Assembly (NCBI GenBank): GCA_964017045.1 | Contig: OZ024798.1 | Location: forward strand, 25,261,347 to 25,325,346 | Direction: 5' to 3' | Length of the DNA: 64,000 bases | Origin: Omphiscola glabra | Lineage: Eukaryota > Mollusca > Gastropoda > Lymnaeidae | Shown here: positions 1-11,800 of the stretch, piece by piece | How the letters are laid out: each line of letters opens with the position of its first letter | Numbering within the stretch: the first letter of the stretch is position 1 | Position numbers and translations under genes: made by a program | The notes under the pieces: generated by a model | Databases searched by the model: none | Seen by the model: the letters and a program-made list of their open reading frames with translations, nothing else | What the model was told of the DNA's origin: nothing

Positions 1-464
1 CTAACGCAAAAAAATAGAATTATCATTGGCGAGATTAGATTTTTTACCAAAAAATATGGATGAGCTTTCAAGCAATCTTGACCCTATCATAAATAAGAAA
101 AGTCTTTTTTTAAATATGTGATCACATAATCATTTGTTTAAAAGTAAGCCGGTGCTGACAGTTAATACAATTGTGTACGGGGTCAGTCCCAGGTTTATCC
201 TACAGTTAACACCACTGCTCTCGTGAGCTGTCTAGGGTACACCCAATGTTTCTTCTTCAAGTATATTAATTTAGGTTCAGATAATGTACCTCGAGAAAAC
301 GTAAACCACATGTTCTGTACAACAGAGCATTAACCAATCGTCGTTTTCCCGCGAGTCTCTCGCGGTGCTGGAGAGTCTTCGGCTACCTCGTTTGAGTTAA
401 AGAACGGCGACTCAAATCTGTCGGCACCTCCTCATCTACATTCAACTTAATGTTTCATTTTCAG
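1..464. other. Intron or upstream sequence of the HHAT gene, no exon seen
   Basis: I see no convincing exon or repeat here. The stretch ends in a splice acceptor (TTTCATTTTCAG, 453-464). The HHAT family has about 60 residues before the first exon recognised here, so the exon carrying the start codon should lie further upstream, outside the window. Confidence 0.5.
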
Positions 465-3400
465 GAACAAAATGACAAAGAATGGTTCTTTTGGCGAAAC
501 TCTCTCCCGTGGTACTTCCTGTCCATCATCGGTCACGTCTGTCTGTCACAGGCTTGCTCTCTTCTAGGGTCCAAGGTCAAGGTTAATTGATTAAACACTT
601 GTTGTCAGTGGGTTGTTATTTTATAAATTTTTTTTTAAAAAAACACCATCACACACTTTAAAAAATCTGAAATAAAATTTTATGAAATCTAGTTCCAAAA
701 TCAATTCAAGTATTGTTAATCTCTTAAAGAGTAGCTTAATGTACAATAGATTTTTTTTTAAAATAATGTTTATTGTGAATACATTATAGTTAACAAATGT
801 GTACTCAAACTGTGCCATTAATCAAACTGTAACATTACTCAAACTGTACCTTTACTCAAACTGTACCATTGCTCAAACTGTACCATTGCTCAAACTGTAC
901 CATTGCTCAAACTGTATCATTGCTCAAACTGTACCATTACTCAAACTGTACCATTACTCAAACTGTACTATTACGCAAACTGTACCATTACTCAAACTGT
1001 ACCATTACTCAAACTGTACCATTACTCAAACTGTACCATTACTCAAACTGTACCATTACTCAAACTGTACCATTACTCAAACTGTACCATTACTCAAACT
1101 GTACCATTACTCAAACTGTACCATTACTCAAACTGTACCATTACTCAAACTGTACCATTACTCAAACTGTACCATTACTCAAACTGTACCATTACTCAAA
1201 CTGTACTATTACGCAAACTGTACCATTACTCAAACTGTACCATTACTCAAACTGTACCATTACTCAAACTGTACCATTACTCAAACTGTACCATTACTCA
1301 AACTGTACCACATGCAATCAAATCACATTGCATTTTTTTTTCTTTTCATTCTTTACTTTTTTTGAAATAACTTTCTTAATATATGGTAATATTTATAAAA
1401 TGAAAATTTTGAAATATAGAAAGTGACATGAAATTTTTTAATTTTTTTTCCTCAAGCTTCTGATTTTAAAAATTGTAATGGCACACGAAACAAAAGCTTT
1501 ATTTTCATATTTTGACCAGATACGTGTATTGGTCCTCACTCTATTCGACTTGGGTGCCATAGTCATGTATTTAGGAATCTGCCCCGTTCTGATTATGTTG
1601 ACCCAAGCCCTGATGATGTACTTGGCATCTTACACCAATTCCACACCCGTTGTTTGGACCGTGGCGATGACGATGATTTTGTTCCGTACGAATACTTATT
1701 TATTGGAACTGATGGTATCAAACAAACATTTCAGTATTAAAACAAAGTCTTATTTAATGGAACTAACGGTATCTAACAAACATTTCAGTATGAAACTAAA
1801 TGTTTTAATTAAAGAGCACAAATGTGTCCTTGTGTATTTGAGTAAGTCAGCAGCTATTATTTTCCCACATCGAGGGTAAAAACATTTGTTACAAATCACT
1901 TTGTGATGCGTATTAAAAAACGTAATATGTCTTAAATATTACACTGAAACTAATCTTCACATTTAATCCTTTACAGCATCAAATTCTAAACATTAGAAAC
2001 TACAGGCACGTTATCTTCCCATTCAATATTGCATCTGGCTTTTTCTACCTTCACCTTATTAGTTTTGCCATCGACAAAACTAAATGGAAACAGTTCAAGT
2101 GTGACGAGGGGGGAACCACTGCTGATCCTGATTGTGTCGAAGAATGTGTGATGGGAAAACGCAAGTCCAAGACACCGGAAATGAGGACACAGCGCGCCAT
2201 TTTTTTTCACGTATCCCCCAAATTTGATGACGACACTTCGCCTAGTTTCGTGGATTTTTTATTCTACACGCTCTACCTCCCGACGTTCACTACCGGCCCT
2301 GTATATACATTCAGACAATTCTACGAAGAAACGCAAATATGTTTCAACGTTCCATCGTACTCAGTTAGCTGGAAAGACGTCTTTAGAAACTTACTTCGCC
2401 TGATGTTATGGAGTCTGTTCCTCGACTTGGTGCTAAAAAATCTTCACTTGGGAATTTTAAATCAGGCCAGCATCATCAACATTTCGTCGTATGTGTCCGT
2501 CTGCACCCTGGTCTACGTGCAGGGCCAGTTGTTCATGGTCAAGTACCTGTGCATGTATGGTGTCTGCGGGCAGCTGTCTAGACTGGATGGTGTCACCCCC
2601 CACCCCTCACCCCGCTGCATCTCGTACGTCTACAAGTTCACGGACTTTTGTAAGTACTTTGACGTTGGGATCTACAAGTTCGTAAAACTGTACATATACC
2701 TCCCGTGCCTCGGGGGCAGGTCGGACTTGTGGCCGAAACTCTCGTCTGCTGCTTTGGCGTTTTTGTTTGTTTTATTCTGGCATAACGCGTCGTTGAATAT
2801 CTTTGTGTGGGTTTTAGGCAACTACCTGAGCACAGTTGTTGAAGCAGTTGCCAAGGAGATGGAAAGTTCTGCTGTAGCTGTTCGACTGGTACGTGGTTTG
2901 GTGAAAGGGGGGGGGGGTCAATAGTTAAGAGCTACGAGTCACTTATGATTTCAATTACAAAGTGTAAAAGAAAATCGGATTAACCGATCTCATCGTCCTT
3001 TTGGAAAGGTCAATGAAAGACAAAGTCCCATGTTACACAGCTCTTAATGCCTTGGAGTTATCTAATCTACACTTACTGTAATACAACAGAATCTTAGGTT
3101 ATTAAATGGAAAACTAGACAATAATCCAACTGTGTAATTTTGTGTGTAGTGTTTTTATCCCTACACAAAAATTGATACCAGTATGTTTTCTTGTCCAATT
3201 AAGACACATTTCCTAGTTATTAATCTCCATTATACATTGATGGAAATATTTTCCTGACGTATGTGTCGTAGTTTCTATGATGTATGTGTCGTAGTTTCTA
3301 TGATGTATGTGTCGTAGTTTCTATGATGTATGTGTCGTAGTTTCTATGATGTATGTGTCGTAGTTTCTATGATGTATGTGTCGTAGTTTCTATGATGTAT

Positions 3401-5235
3401 GTGTCGTAGTTTCTATGATGTATGTGTCGTAGTTTCTATGATGTATGTGTCGTAGTTTCTATGATGTACGTGCAATATTTTATTTTCTACTGCTATATTG
3501 TAAATGAAATGTTACCCAACATGTATGTACACGACATCCTCTGAAATTTTACTCAACATGTATCTACATGACATCCTCTGAAATGTTACTCAACATGTAT
3601 CTACAGGACATCCTCTGAAATGTTACCCAACATGTATCTACACGACATCCTCTGAAATGTTACTCAACATGTATCTACATGACATCCTCTGAAATGTTAC
3701 TCAACATATATCTACATGACATCCTCTGAAATGTTACCCAACATGTATCTACACGACATCCTCTGAAATGTTACCCAACATGTATCTACATGACATCCTC
3801 TGAAATGTTACCCAACATGTATCTACACGACATCCTCTGAAATGTTACTCAACATGTATCTTAATGACAAACTCAGAAATATTAACCAACATGTATCTTA
3901 ATGACATACGCAGAAATCTTACCTAATATGTATCTTTACGACATCCTCAGAAATCCAAGATGAGCGAAGCCATGCAGCTGAGACTCAGAGTTGTCCTCAT
4001 TCTGCCCATGTACTACTTTTCAGTTTGCCAGATTTCTTTTTTCTTTTTCGGCGTTGATGCCGCCTTGGCTTTGTCTAGGAGACTTTTTGTCACAGGTATA
4101 ACTTAACCTTTATTTTTTCATATTTTTTTTTCTAAAAACTTCGATTTTCATAAAAGATGAGAAAATAAATACAGTATGAACACGTGTGCTATCTATTTAA
4201 GTGGCTACTCGGATACTACAAATAAATAACGTTGTACTTCATGATATCATCAACCTCCTTTTTAACGTTATAAATTACACTTGGGTCACGTGGGGGTGCA
4301 GAGGATGAGGCTTCACCGGGTGAAGCCCTCACAGGATGGTGACAACAAATATGGAGTTCGCTGGAGTCGGTTTCCCATCAGTTCTCAATTAAATACAACA
4401 GCCGGTAGTCCTCAGAACGGTGTATCACCAGAGCAGGGCGCCACCAGAGCAGGGTGCCACCAGAGCAGGGCGTCACCAAAGCAGGGCGTCACCAGAGCGG
4501 GGCGTCACCAGAGCGGGGCGTCACCAGAGCAGGGCGTCACCAGAGCAGGGCGCCACCAGAGCCAGGCGCCACCAGAGCAGGGCGTCACCAGAGCAGGGCG
4601 TCACCAGAGCAGGGCGTCACCAGAGCGGGGCGTCACCAGAGCGGGGCGTCACCAGAGTGGGGTGCCACCAGAGTGGGGCGTCACCAGAGCAGGGCGTCAC
4701 CAGAGCAGGGCGTCACCAGAGCAGGGCGTCACCAGAGCGGGGCGTCACCAGAGCGGGGCGCCACCAGAGCGGGGCGTCACCAGAGCGGGGAGTCACCAGA
4801 GCAGGGCGTCACCAGAGCAGGGCGCCACCAGAGCGGGGCGTCACCAGAGCGGGGTGTTACCCGAGCAGGCCAACTCGGATGAGGTCCATCAGTATTAGTC
4901 TAAAGGACGGGTGTGACATTCTGTACTAAGAGTTCTCCTCACTGATGCCCCCGATATATAATATAATGAAATTTTAATTTTAAAAAAGTATTTCTTTTGA
5001 AAAATTCTTCGCTGGAACTTTCATGACTAAGAACTGGCTATTTTGGTCAATAGACGAGCAAGAATTTGTATATGACACAGCCACAAAATTAACTATCAGA
5101 AAAATATTATTTTCAGCAACATGGAGTCAGCTTCTTCCAGCGTCGCTGGTTGTAGTAGCGGGGCTCCATAACGCCGTCTTCATCTCAAGAATACGACAGT
5201 GCATGGAATCAAAACGTCAAGCAAAAACCAAGTGA
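465..5235 (+). CDS. HHAT: Hedgehog acyltransferase (protein-cysteine N-palmitoyltransferase), MBOAT family, 5' partial
   Basis: This multipass ER/Golgi enzyme N-palmitoylates Hedgehog-type ligands. Five exons join in one frame: 465-581, 1520-1714, 1977-2888, 3951-4095 and 5117-5235 (TGA), 1488 nt giving 495 residues, all with GT-AG borders. The first exon gives EWFFWRNSLPWYFL, like the vertebrate segment after the first helix. Family hallmarks sit in the long third exon: GPVYTFRQF, RLDGVTPHPSPRC, KYFDVGIYKFV with the MBOAT Asp (codon 2661-2663), and LFWHNASLNIFVW with the catalytic His (codon 2781-2783). Exons 4-5 give the last membrane segments and a Lys-rich tail (QAKTK). Both catalytic residues are present, which argues against the inactive HHATL paralogue. 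The third exon (304 codons) is unusually long, so introns found in vertebrate HHAT are absent. An insert rich in charged residues and Cys lies at about 2067-2230. The start codon is outside the window. Confidence 0.9.
798..1310. repeat. 17-bp minisatellite in HHAT intron 1, about 30 copies
   Basis: The unit is CAAACTGTACCATTACT. Because 17 is not a multiple of three, all three forward frames stay open, which explains the overlapping ORFs. A rare variant (ACTATTACGC) occurs near 963 and again 238 bp later, exactly 14 units apart, so a multi-unit block was duplicated. Confidence 0.97.
1695..1802 (+). repeat. 54-bp imperfect direct duplication covering the HHAT exon 2 splice donor
   Basis: Units 1695-1748 and 1749-1802 share TTATTTA..TGGAACT..GGTATC..AACAAACATTTCAGTAT. 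The used donor (ATG|GTATCA, GT at 1715) is repeated as ACG|GTATCT at 1769. The distance is 18 codons and the frame stays open between the two, so the second donor would extend the exon in frame. Confidence 0.85.
3259..3468. repeat. 23-bp minisatellite in HHAT intron 3, 9 copies
   Basis: The unit is GTATGTGTCGTAGTTTCTAT plus GAT. Internal copies are almost identical, so the expansion or homogenisation is recent. Confidence 0.97.
3505..3950. repeat. 37-bp minisatellite ending exactly at the HHAT exon 4 acceptor, 12 copies
   Basis: The unit contains GAAATGTTACYCAACATGTA and GACATCCTCT. The last unit ends GACATCCTCAG|AAATCC, which is the exon 4 acceptor and the first exon bases. The two preceding units also end in CAG (AG ending at 3876 and 3913, each 37 bp apart), while earlier units read CTG at that point. 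Confidence 0.95.
4424..4866. repeat. 16-bp GC-rich minisatellite in HHAT intron 4, about 28 copies
   Basis: The unit is ACCAGAGCAGGGCGTC with A/G and T/C variants. All forward frames are open (three overlapping Arg/Gly/Gln-rich ORFs). I read these as by-products: the array lies between exons 4 and 5 of HHAT, and no frame has non-repeat coding sequence attached. Confidence 0.96.
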
Positions 5236-5285
5236 TTTCGAACACAAATGAAATGTTCGAAGACAGCAAACTTTGAATTGGCGAT

Positions 5286-5291
5286 AATAAA
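5286..5291 (+). promoter_or_regulatory. Poly(A) signal of HHAT
   Basis: A canonical AATAAA lies 50 bp after the HHAT stop codon. Confidence 0.7.
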
Positions 5292-5672
5292 TAATGCATG
5301 GACATTGCGTTTCATTTATTTTTAAAAATAATTGTATACGCTTTTTTTATTGGTATTTTGATGTCAATAAAAAATCTACTTGCATGTGCATCAGATTTTC
5401 ATTGTTACCATTCTGCCTCCGTTCAAAAGAAATATACAGCTTTCCTTCTTTATCTTTATGAGCTGTTTCATATGATTCAAAAGCTGTACATTATTTATAT
5501 TTCAAAACCCAAGGTGTGTATTTTAGCTTTTTTTTTAAAAAAAAAAGAGGTGAAGTGAGTTCTGTGAGAATTAAATACCAGTTTAGGTCTTTATAAGCGA
5601 GACGGGTGTTTTCTGTGGTGTCAGATAAACGCTGCAGTGGTCCCCGTGAAGCAGCTTAAAACTGTAAGAATG
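5292..5672. other. AT-rich spacer after HHAT
   Basis: No gene is recognised. The stretch holds poly-A/T runs and a short open frame of low complexity with no family signature. Confidence 0.5.
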
Positions 5673-6367
5673 GAACTCTCTCTTGAGCTCTCTCTTGAGC
5701 TCTCTCTTAAACTCTCTCTTGAACTCTCTCTTGCACTCTCTCTTGAACTCTCTCTTAAACTCTCTCTTGAACTCTCTCTTGAACTCTCTCTTGAGCTCTC
5801 TCTTGAACTCTCTCTTGAACTCTCTCTTGAACTCTCTCTTGAACTCTCTTTTGAGCTCTCTCTTGAATTCTCTCTTGAGCTCTTTCTTGAACTCTCTCTT
5901 GAACTCTCTCTCTTGAACTCTCTCTTGACCGCTCTCTTGAATTCTCTCTTGAGCTCTTTCTTGAACTCTCTCTTGAACTCTCTCTTGAACTCTCTCTTGA
6001 ACTCTCTCTTGAGCTCTCTCTTGAATTCTCTCTTGAGCTCTTTCTTGAACTCTCGCTTGAAATCTCTCTTGAACTCTCTTTTCAACTCTCTCTTGAGCTC
6101 TCTCTTGAACTCTCTCTTGAACTCTCTCTTGAACTCTCACTTGAACTCTCTCTTGAACTATCTCTTGAACTCTCTCTTGAAATCTTTTTTGAACTATCTC
6201 TTGAACTCTTTCTTGAACTCTCTCTTGAATTCTCTCTTGAGTTATTTCTTGAGCTCTCTCTTGAACTCTCTATTGAACTCTCTCTGAGCTCTCTCTTGAG
6301 CGCTCTCTTGACTTCTCTCTTGAGCTCTCTCTTGAGCTCTCTCTTGAACTCTCTTTTGAACTCTCTC
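5673..6367. repeat. 12-bp polypyrimidine-rich minisatellite, about 58 copies
   Basis: The unit is CTCTCTCTTGAA with a GAGCTC variant. The 12-bp period keeps frames open on both strands (Leu/Ser-rich forward; Lys/Arg/Glu-rich reverse). An extra CT near 5911 and other small indels shift the frame and no conserved domain is attached, so I treat it as non-coding. Confidence 0.95.
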
Positions 6368-6689
6368 ATTAACAGCTTGAAAATTTCATAGGTTCTTGCG
6401 AAGCTCTTGCATCCAGACAAATATGAAACCACAGACAAAATATTAACCGCTGTCATAAAGGATTTCGGCGACAATGTTGTCTCTGGAATGTACATGAAGT
6501 GTACATTTTTATGACAAGGAAAGTTTTCTAAAAATGTCTGGCTTAAAATTGCACTGTGGTCATTCAAATAATTCCCCAATTAACTGCATTATTTAGTTGC
6601 ATTGTTTTGTCAAGTCCAATTTATGACTATTTCGTGAAATTAAAAACACATCTTTATAAGCAGATAGCATTTCAACGTCTCTTGAGGCC

Positions 6690-6750
6690 TACATCGAAGG
6701 TGCACACTTCGCATAGTTAAGCCGTACATCGAAGGTGCACACTTCGCATT
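6690..6750. repeat. 35-bp direct duplication before GLYAT-like copy 1
   Basis: TACATCGAAGGTGCACACTT plus CGCAT occurs at 6690 and again at 6725. The second copy continues into a small palindrome (TTCGCATTGCGAA). It lies 95-155 bp upstream of the ATG and may be promoter sequence. Confidence 0.8.
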
Positions 6751-6763
6751 GCGAAGTCTTCCG

Positions 6764-6775
6764 AGGCCCACATAT
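6764..6775 (+). promoter_or_regulatory. Shared upstream motif of GLYAT-like copy 1
   Basis: AGGCCCACAT lies 80 bp before the ATG. Copies 2 and 3 have TCTAAGGCCCACAT and TCTAAGGCCCAGAT 73 and 76 bp before theirs. Conservation in position suggests a promoter or 5' UTR element; whether it binds a factor is unknown. Confidence 0.45.
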
Positions 6776-6843
6776 TATGCCGTACATAATATTTATCATG
6801 TATTAAGGTCTTATCTGTCGGCAGGTTTCATATCGGCCTTACA

Positions 6844-8796
6844 ATGGATGGTGCAGGTAATGCGCTTTTCAAATTTCATTTCTGCTATTTTAAAAAACAA
6901 GTAAACAAAACGAAACTGTCTATTTATGACCACCACCACATTTATGACTACTGTCACTTTTATGTCTACGACCACTTTTATGACTACCACCACTTTTATG
7001 ACTACCACCACATTTATGACTACCATCACTTTTATGTCTACGACCACTTTTATGACTACCACCACTTTTATGACTACCACCACTTTTATGGCTTCCACCA
7101 CTTTTATGACTACCACCACTTTTATTACCTCCACCACTTTTACGACAATTTTATTGTCTTTCAATTTAGACGTGCTCTAAACAGAATGATGCAAAAGGAT
7201 TATTTATGGTTAAAGCACAAGTTTATCTGAGAAAAGAGTAGATCATTTCAAGCAGCAACAATAAAGGATGATTACAAAACTGTTTATATATGATACAAAA
7301 GAAATGTATCATTTATTGGTGAAAATCAACCTCAAAAATTTCTTTAGAAACTTTTCATAAGAAGCGTGTATCTAAATTTTAAATCAAATCTCAGAGCAGG
7401 CGTAGACACCACTTCCCTTAACTCTTCCCATTCAAAGGTCGCTTGGAGCTTAAGAAAGTTGAGACCAAAGACATGCCAAAGTTGTACACCTGGTTGACAG
7501 ATCACTTACCTGAGACCTGGAAGGTGAGGTTTTACAGGGGCCGATGTCAACCATGACAGCGCTGAGATAATACGTTGATTATTTGGTTTGATTCGTTATG
7601 CAGCATTGCTCAAGAAAAAACGTCTGATTCTTTTAAAACAGGATTTAGAGTTCAGACAAGCTACGAGATAAGAGAACGCCAAAGTCATTATATTGTTGTT
7701 CGTCCGTCAAGATCGACTAGGACCATCTGGTCATCCGGTTAGGGGGAGGGGGCGTGGGTCACGTGAGTTCGTAGGTAGCCTGCTAGTCCGATCCGTGCTC
7801 AGAATAGTCTCTGGGGATATTTGCTGTTGTTGGAGATCTAATGTAGCTTTTTCGGGGTAGCCTGCGTGTCTCAGCTGTGGCTCTCCTACTGGCTTCGTGA
7901 GATTGAGTCCCCTTCTTGGCAGCTGATCTCTACCTGGATGTGTCCTGGGCTGTATTCACCTTTCAATCGGGTTGATGCTGAAGGCCTTTAGTGTCGCTTT
8001 CAGTGTGTCCTTGTAACGCTTTCTTTGACCTCCTTGGGAGCGCTTGCCTATAGCGTGAGTTCACCGAAGAATAGCTGTTTACGGAACCGGTGACCCGCCA
8101 AACGGAGTTGAGACTGCATCAATGTGGTGAAGATGCTAGGTAGGTTCGTTCTCCGTGTCAGGCACTTTGTCTTGCCACCTGATGCCGAGGAGTTTCCTGA
8201 GGCAGGTTGTGTGAAAGTGGTTTAGTTTCTTGGCGTGACGCTGGTAGACTGTCCACGTTTCACATCAGTATAGCAATGTCGAGAGGACTGCTGCATTATA
8301 TGACATAAGTGATTAGACAACAAAAAAGGCATTGAGCAAAAATGCTGTAGACAATAAAAGTCAAGAAAGATAGGAGAAAATACTCTGCAACAATGTTTTC
8401 AAAAAGAACTTAAATGCGTTAGAAAAGAAAGGAAATAAAAAATAACAAGGTTTTGCCACCATGAAAGTACGTAAGAGAAGAATATTACGAAACAATAAAA
8501 AGTTTAAGACATTAAGCATTCGACACACATAAAGGGTGAGTAGAGGAAAATTGGGAAGGTGGTTGTTATCTAGGCGACTTGTTCGCTTCATTCTTTCCAC
8601 GTGCTGTGAGCTGCCTTTGACCCAATTAGGCTGTACTGCGCTAGTATTAGGGTGTGGGTAGCACATTCAGAATATTATAGAAACATCCGGAGAAAACTGG
8701 AAAGACCAACAATGCATCAGGCGGTTCTCGAAAGATGAGTAGAATAGACTATAAGATTCTATAGTGTGTGTTATTTTCACTACGAGACAGTGCTTT

Positions 8797-8827
<31 letters not shown>

Positions 8828-11800
8828 ATTTCTTTTCACCATTGCACCACTTTTGCACATTGTATTTTATTAACGTCGTAACGGTACCAGCCAAACAATA
8901 TACTGTAAGTCAAATGTTTTAATTATACTTCTTTTGTAATTTATTATAATTAACATATTAAAACGTATTGATTGTAATTAGTCCTGGTTTGAGTATCGTA
9001 TTATTTGTTTAGTGTATTTATCATTTGGTATCGTCTTTTGTTGTGTACTGTTTGAGAACGAGCCATACACTTAAATAAGTGATTAATTTCTCCATATTGC
9101 AAAGATGAAATGACAAAAGATTTTCTTCTAAGACAGAGTATCACGCTTCCAACTTTGATGTGTCCATCATTAACCAGACCTTATTTTGCCCTCTGGCCCG
9201 ACGCTTTAGAATCTCATTATATGAATATATCGATAGGGTGCATGTCGTCTGGTCACTTCTCATTTCTTTCGTATTTTATAATCTAGTAAAGCTTTGTGTT
9301 TATGAGGCAATCTATTAAAAACTGTGTTTAATCTGGGTTTTTTTTTCTCCCCTTTCTAAGTAGCTGTGGTCATCAGTAAGAGAGGCAATGTCCGGTACAT
9401 GGCCAGGGATGACGTTCTACGTTCTCGGCTGGCCGGACAACATCGTGGCTGTGGGAGAGGGACCCCTTGAAGACACTTGTCCGGTGGGTTATAGTGACCT
9501 GTGTGTCCGTCATGCAGTAAATCTGCAATGTTGATGCTGTTTGAAAGTATCGGGAGAATGCTCGAATTCGATTACGCCTAGTCGATACATGAGACTCGAC
9601 ATTACTAAGATAGAACAATTAGGTGAACATATTATATCAGTATTTTAGTTCGCAACCGCTTAACCTTGCAAGTGAAATTCCTTATTTAGCTTAACCGCGA
9701 GAAGACTCATTCATTTCAAATTACATCTTACTCTCGTCATGCTTAAACTAATTCCAGGCATATAATTACTACACAACACCAAGAAGTGTCTGTGCATTTG
9801 GTATCAGTCAGCTCCATGTCAAAACGTTACTCACCTGGCCTGGGTATATGGACTTCACTGAGAGCTTTATTTTATTGGGTGAGTTTGGACTTTTTTCTTT
9901 AAATCTTCGTGATAACTGTTTATTTTCTTTTATTTCCACCAAATCGTGAAGTGTGTGGTCTCAAACTATTGTTCCAGGGTCTGAAGGAGACCATTTAACC
10001 TCATTCCAGATGGCCCTTAAAGTAAATTGTGTTTAAAAAGTGTAAGTGTGTTGCTGTCAACTTACGATCTACGTTCTCTTCACGAGGACATTTTTGTGTT
10101 GTTAAAGTTTGATTGACCCGATGCAGGGGGTATGGCAATTATTGATTACAGCTTATTTCCGTCTTCGCTTTGTTTTACAGCCGTTGGTAACCGGGTGCCT
10201 TTCTATCGGTATAATTAAATAATTTGAAAAAGTGAGGTTTTTCATTTACATAGGATTGCTAGATTTTGCGCTTAAAAAGTATTATAATGTCGCTTCTTTA
10301 AATTGTTAGAGTTTTAAAATAAAATTGCGCATTTTAATCAGAATATTTATCAATGCACGGGAAATCAATATGTGCAAATGTAATCAAAACACAAAAACCA
10401 TTTATTTGGATCAATGAAGGAATCTTATCTTATTATGTTTTTGTTATCATCTTATTTCATTATATCTGGGTCTATGTGTAATAGTTCGGAATTCTATTTC
10501 CTGATTTTGGTGTCCATTGTGTAGCGTCCTTTATCTGACGATTAAAAAAAAAAGAATGTAGTCTTTTTAGACAAAATCTTCCTTCCAGGTTCGTGGTTTA
10601 GATATTTATTAGAAAGGTTCTCCATAATTCATAAGTGAAATAAAATGATAAAATCAGACACATTTATTGAACATGCCACTCTCTCACTCTCTCCTCCTTT
10701 AAACACAAGTTGCGCCAACGATTGTAAGCCAGGTGGTCTTGGAGAACTGGACGAGTCCCAGCTCAGTTCCTATCAGAGGTCCGTGCTCGTTGATGGTTGC
10801 CTCCCCTGGTGACGTTGAACTTGTGTGAGTGTTATCTGATCCAGAGCTCTTGTCATCTTTAGATTTGCAGAAAGGGCTTAGAGGGTAGCAATTGAAGTTA
10901 AAAATGGATTTTTACGCTAGCAATTAATTATAAGGTAGAAATATTTTAGAAGTTAAGAATGCATTTAGAAGGTAGCAATAGTTTAAAAGTTAACAATGTA
11001 TGAAGAAGGTAGCAATGGTTTAGAAGTTACCACTGTATTAAGAAGGTCGCAAAAGTTTAGATGTTACCACTGTATTAAGAATGTAGCAATAGTTTAGATG
11101 TTAACACGGTATTAAGAATGTAGCAATAGTTTAGATGTTAACACGGTATTAAGAAGGTAGCAATAGTATAGATTTTAACATAGAATAGCTCTAAAGATAC
11201 GTTACAAGACAACAGTAAAACATTGAAATCAATAAATGACACGTCTGTCTATACACTACATACACAGCCCAGTGCCAGATGGTCTCACTTTAGAACCTCT
11301 AGACCCCGACTTGCACACAGATTTAGTGGATGCTTCCTGGAAGTACAGAAGAGATTTCTCTGGCGAATACGTGAGAGCGCTCATACGGAAGTTTCCATCC
11401 GTTGGTCTATTTAATGGGTGAGTGGCCTTGACCTGTTTCAATATGTCTTTGGTAAAGTTTCAATGAGTAGTGAGTGACAAAGAGGTTTACTGTGCAAAGC
11501 TATAAGATAACAGCCGTTCTAGACCAATTTGGCTGTCGACCAGTCACCGCGTCTGATCTAGTCTGCAGTACCGGATGTTTGATTGAAATATCTTTCTGAT
11601 GCTTCTCACTTTCATTATTGCATAGACGCAATAATTGATAACCAGATATAGGAAAACAAATGTAATTATTTGATCGACATAAATGGTGGGTTTTTTTTTT
11701 TTAATTTAGCGCTTTTTTCGGGGTGTCTGTAAGTTGAAGGGGTGAGGGGGTGGTGTTAGTTTCTTTGTACATTGTCGTAACACGTCAGCAGACAGGCCGT

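Noticed and set aside
1..464. N-terminal exon of HHAT
   Set aside because: No frame here gives the expected first transmembrane segment, so it is placed outside the window.
4281..4929. Collagen-like Arg/Gly/Gln-rich ORFs
   Set aside because: They lie in HHAT intron 4 and follow a 16-bp array open in three frames.
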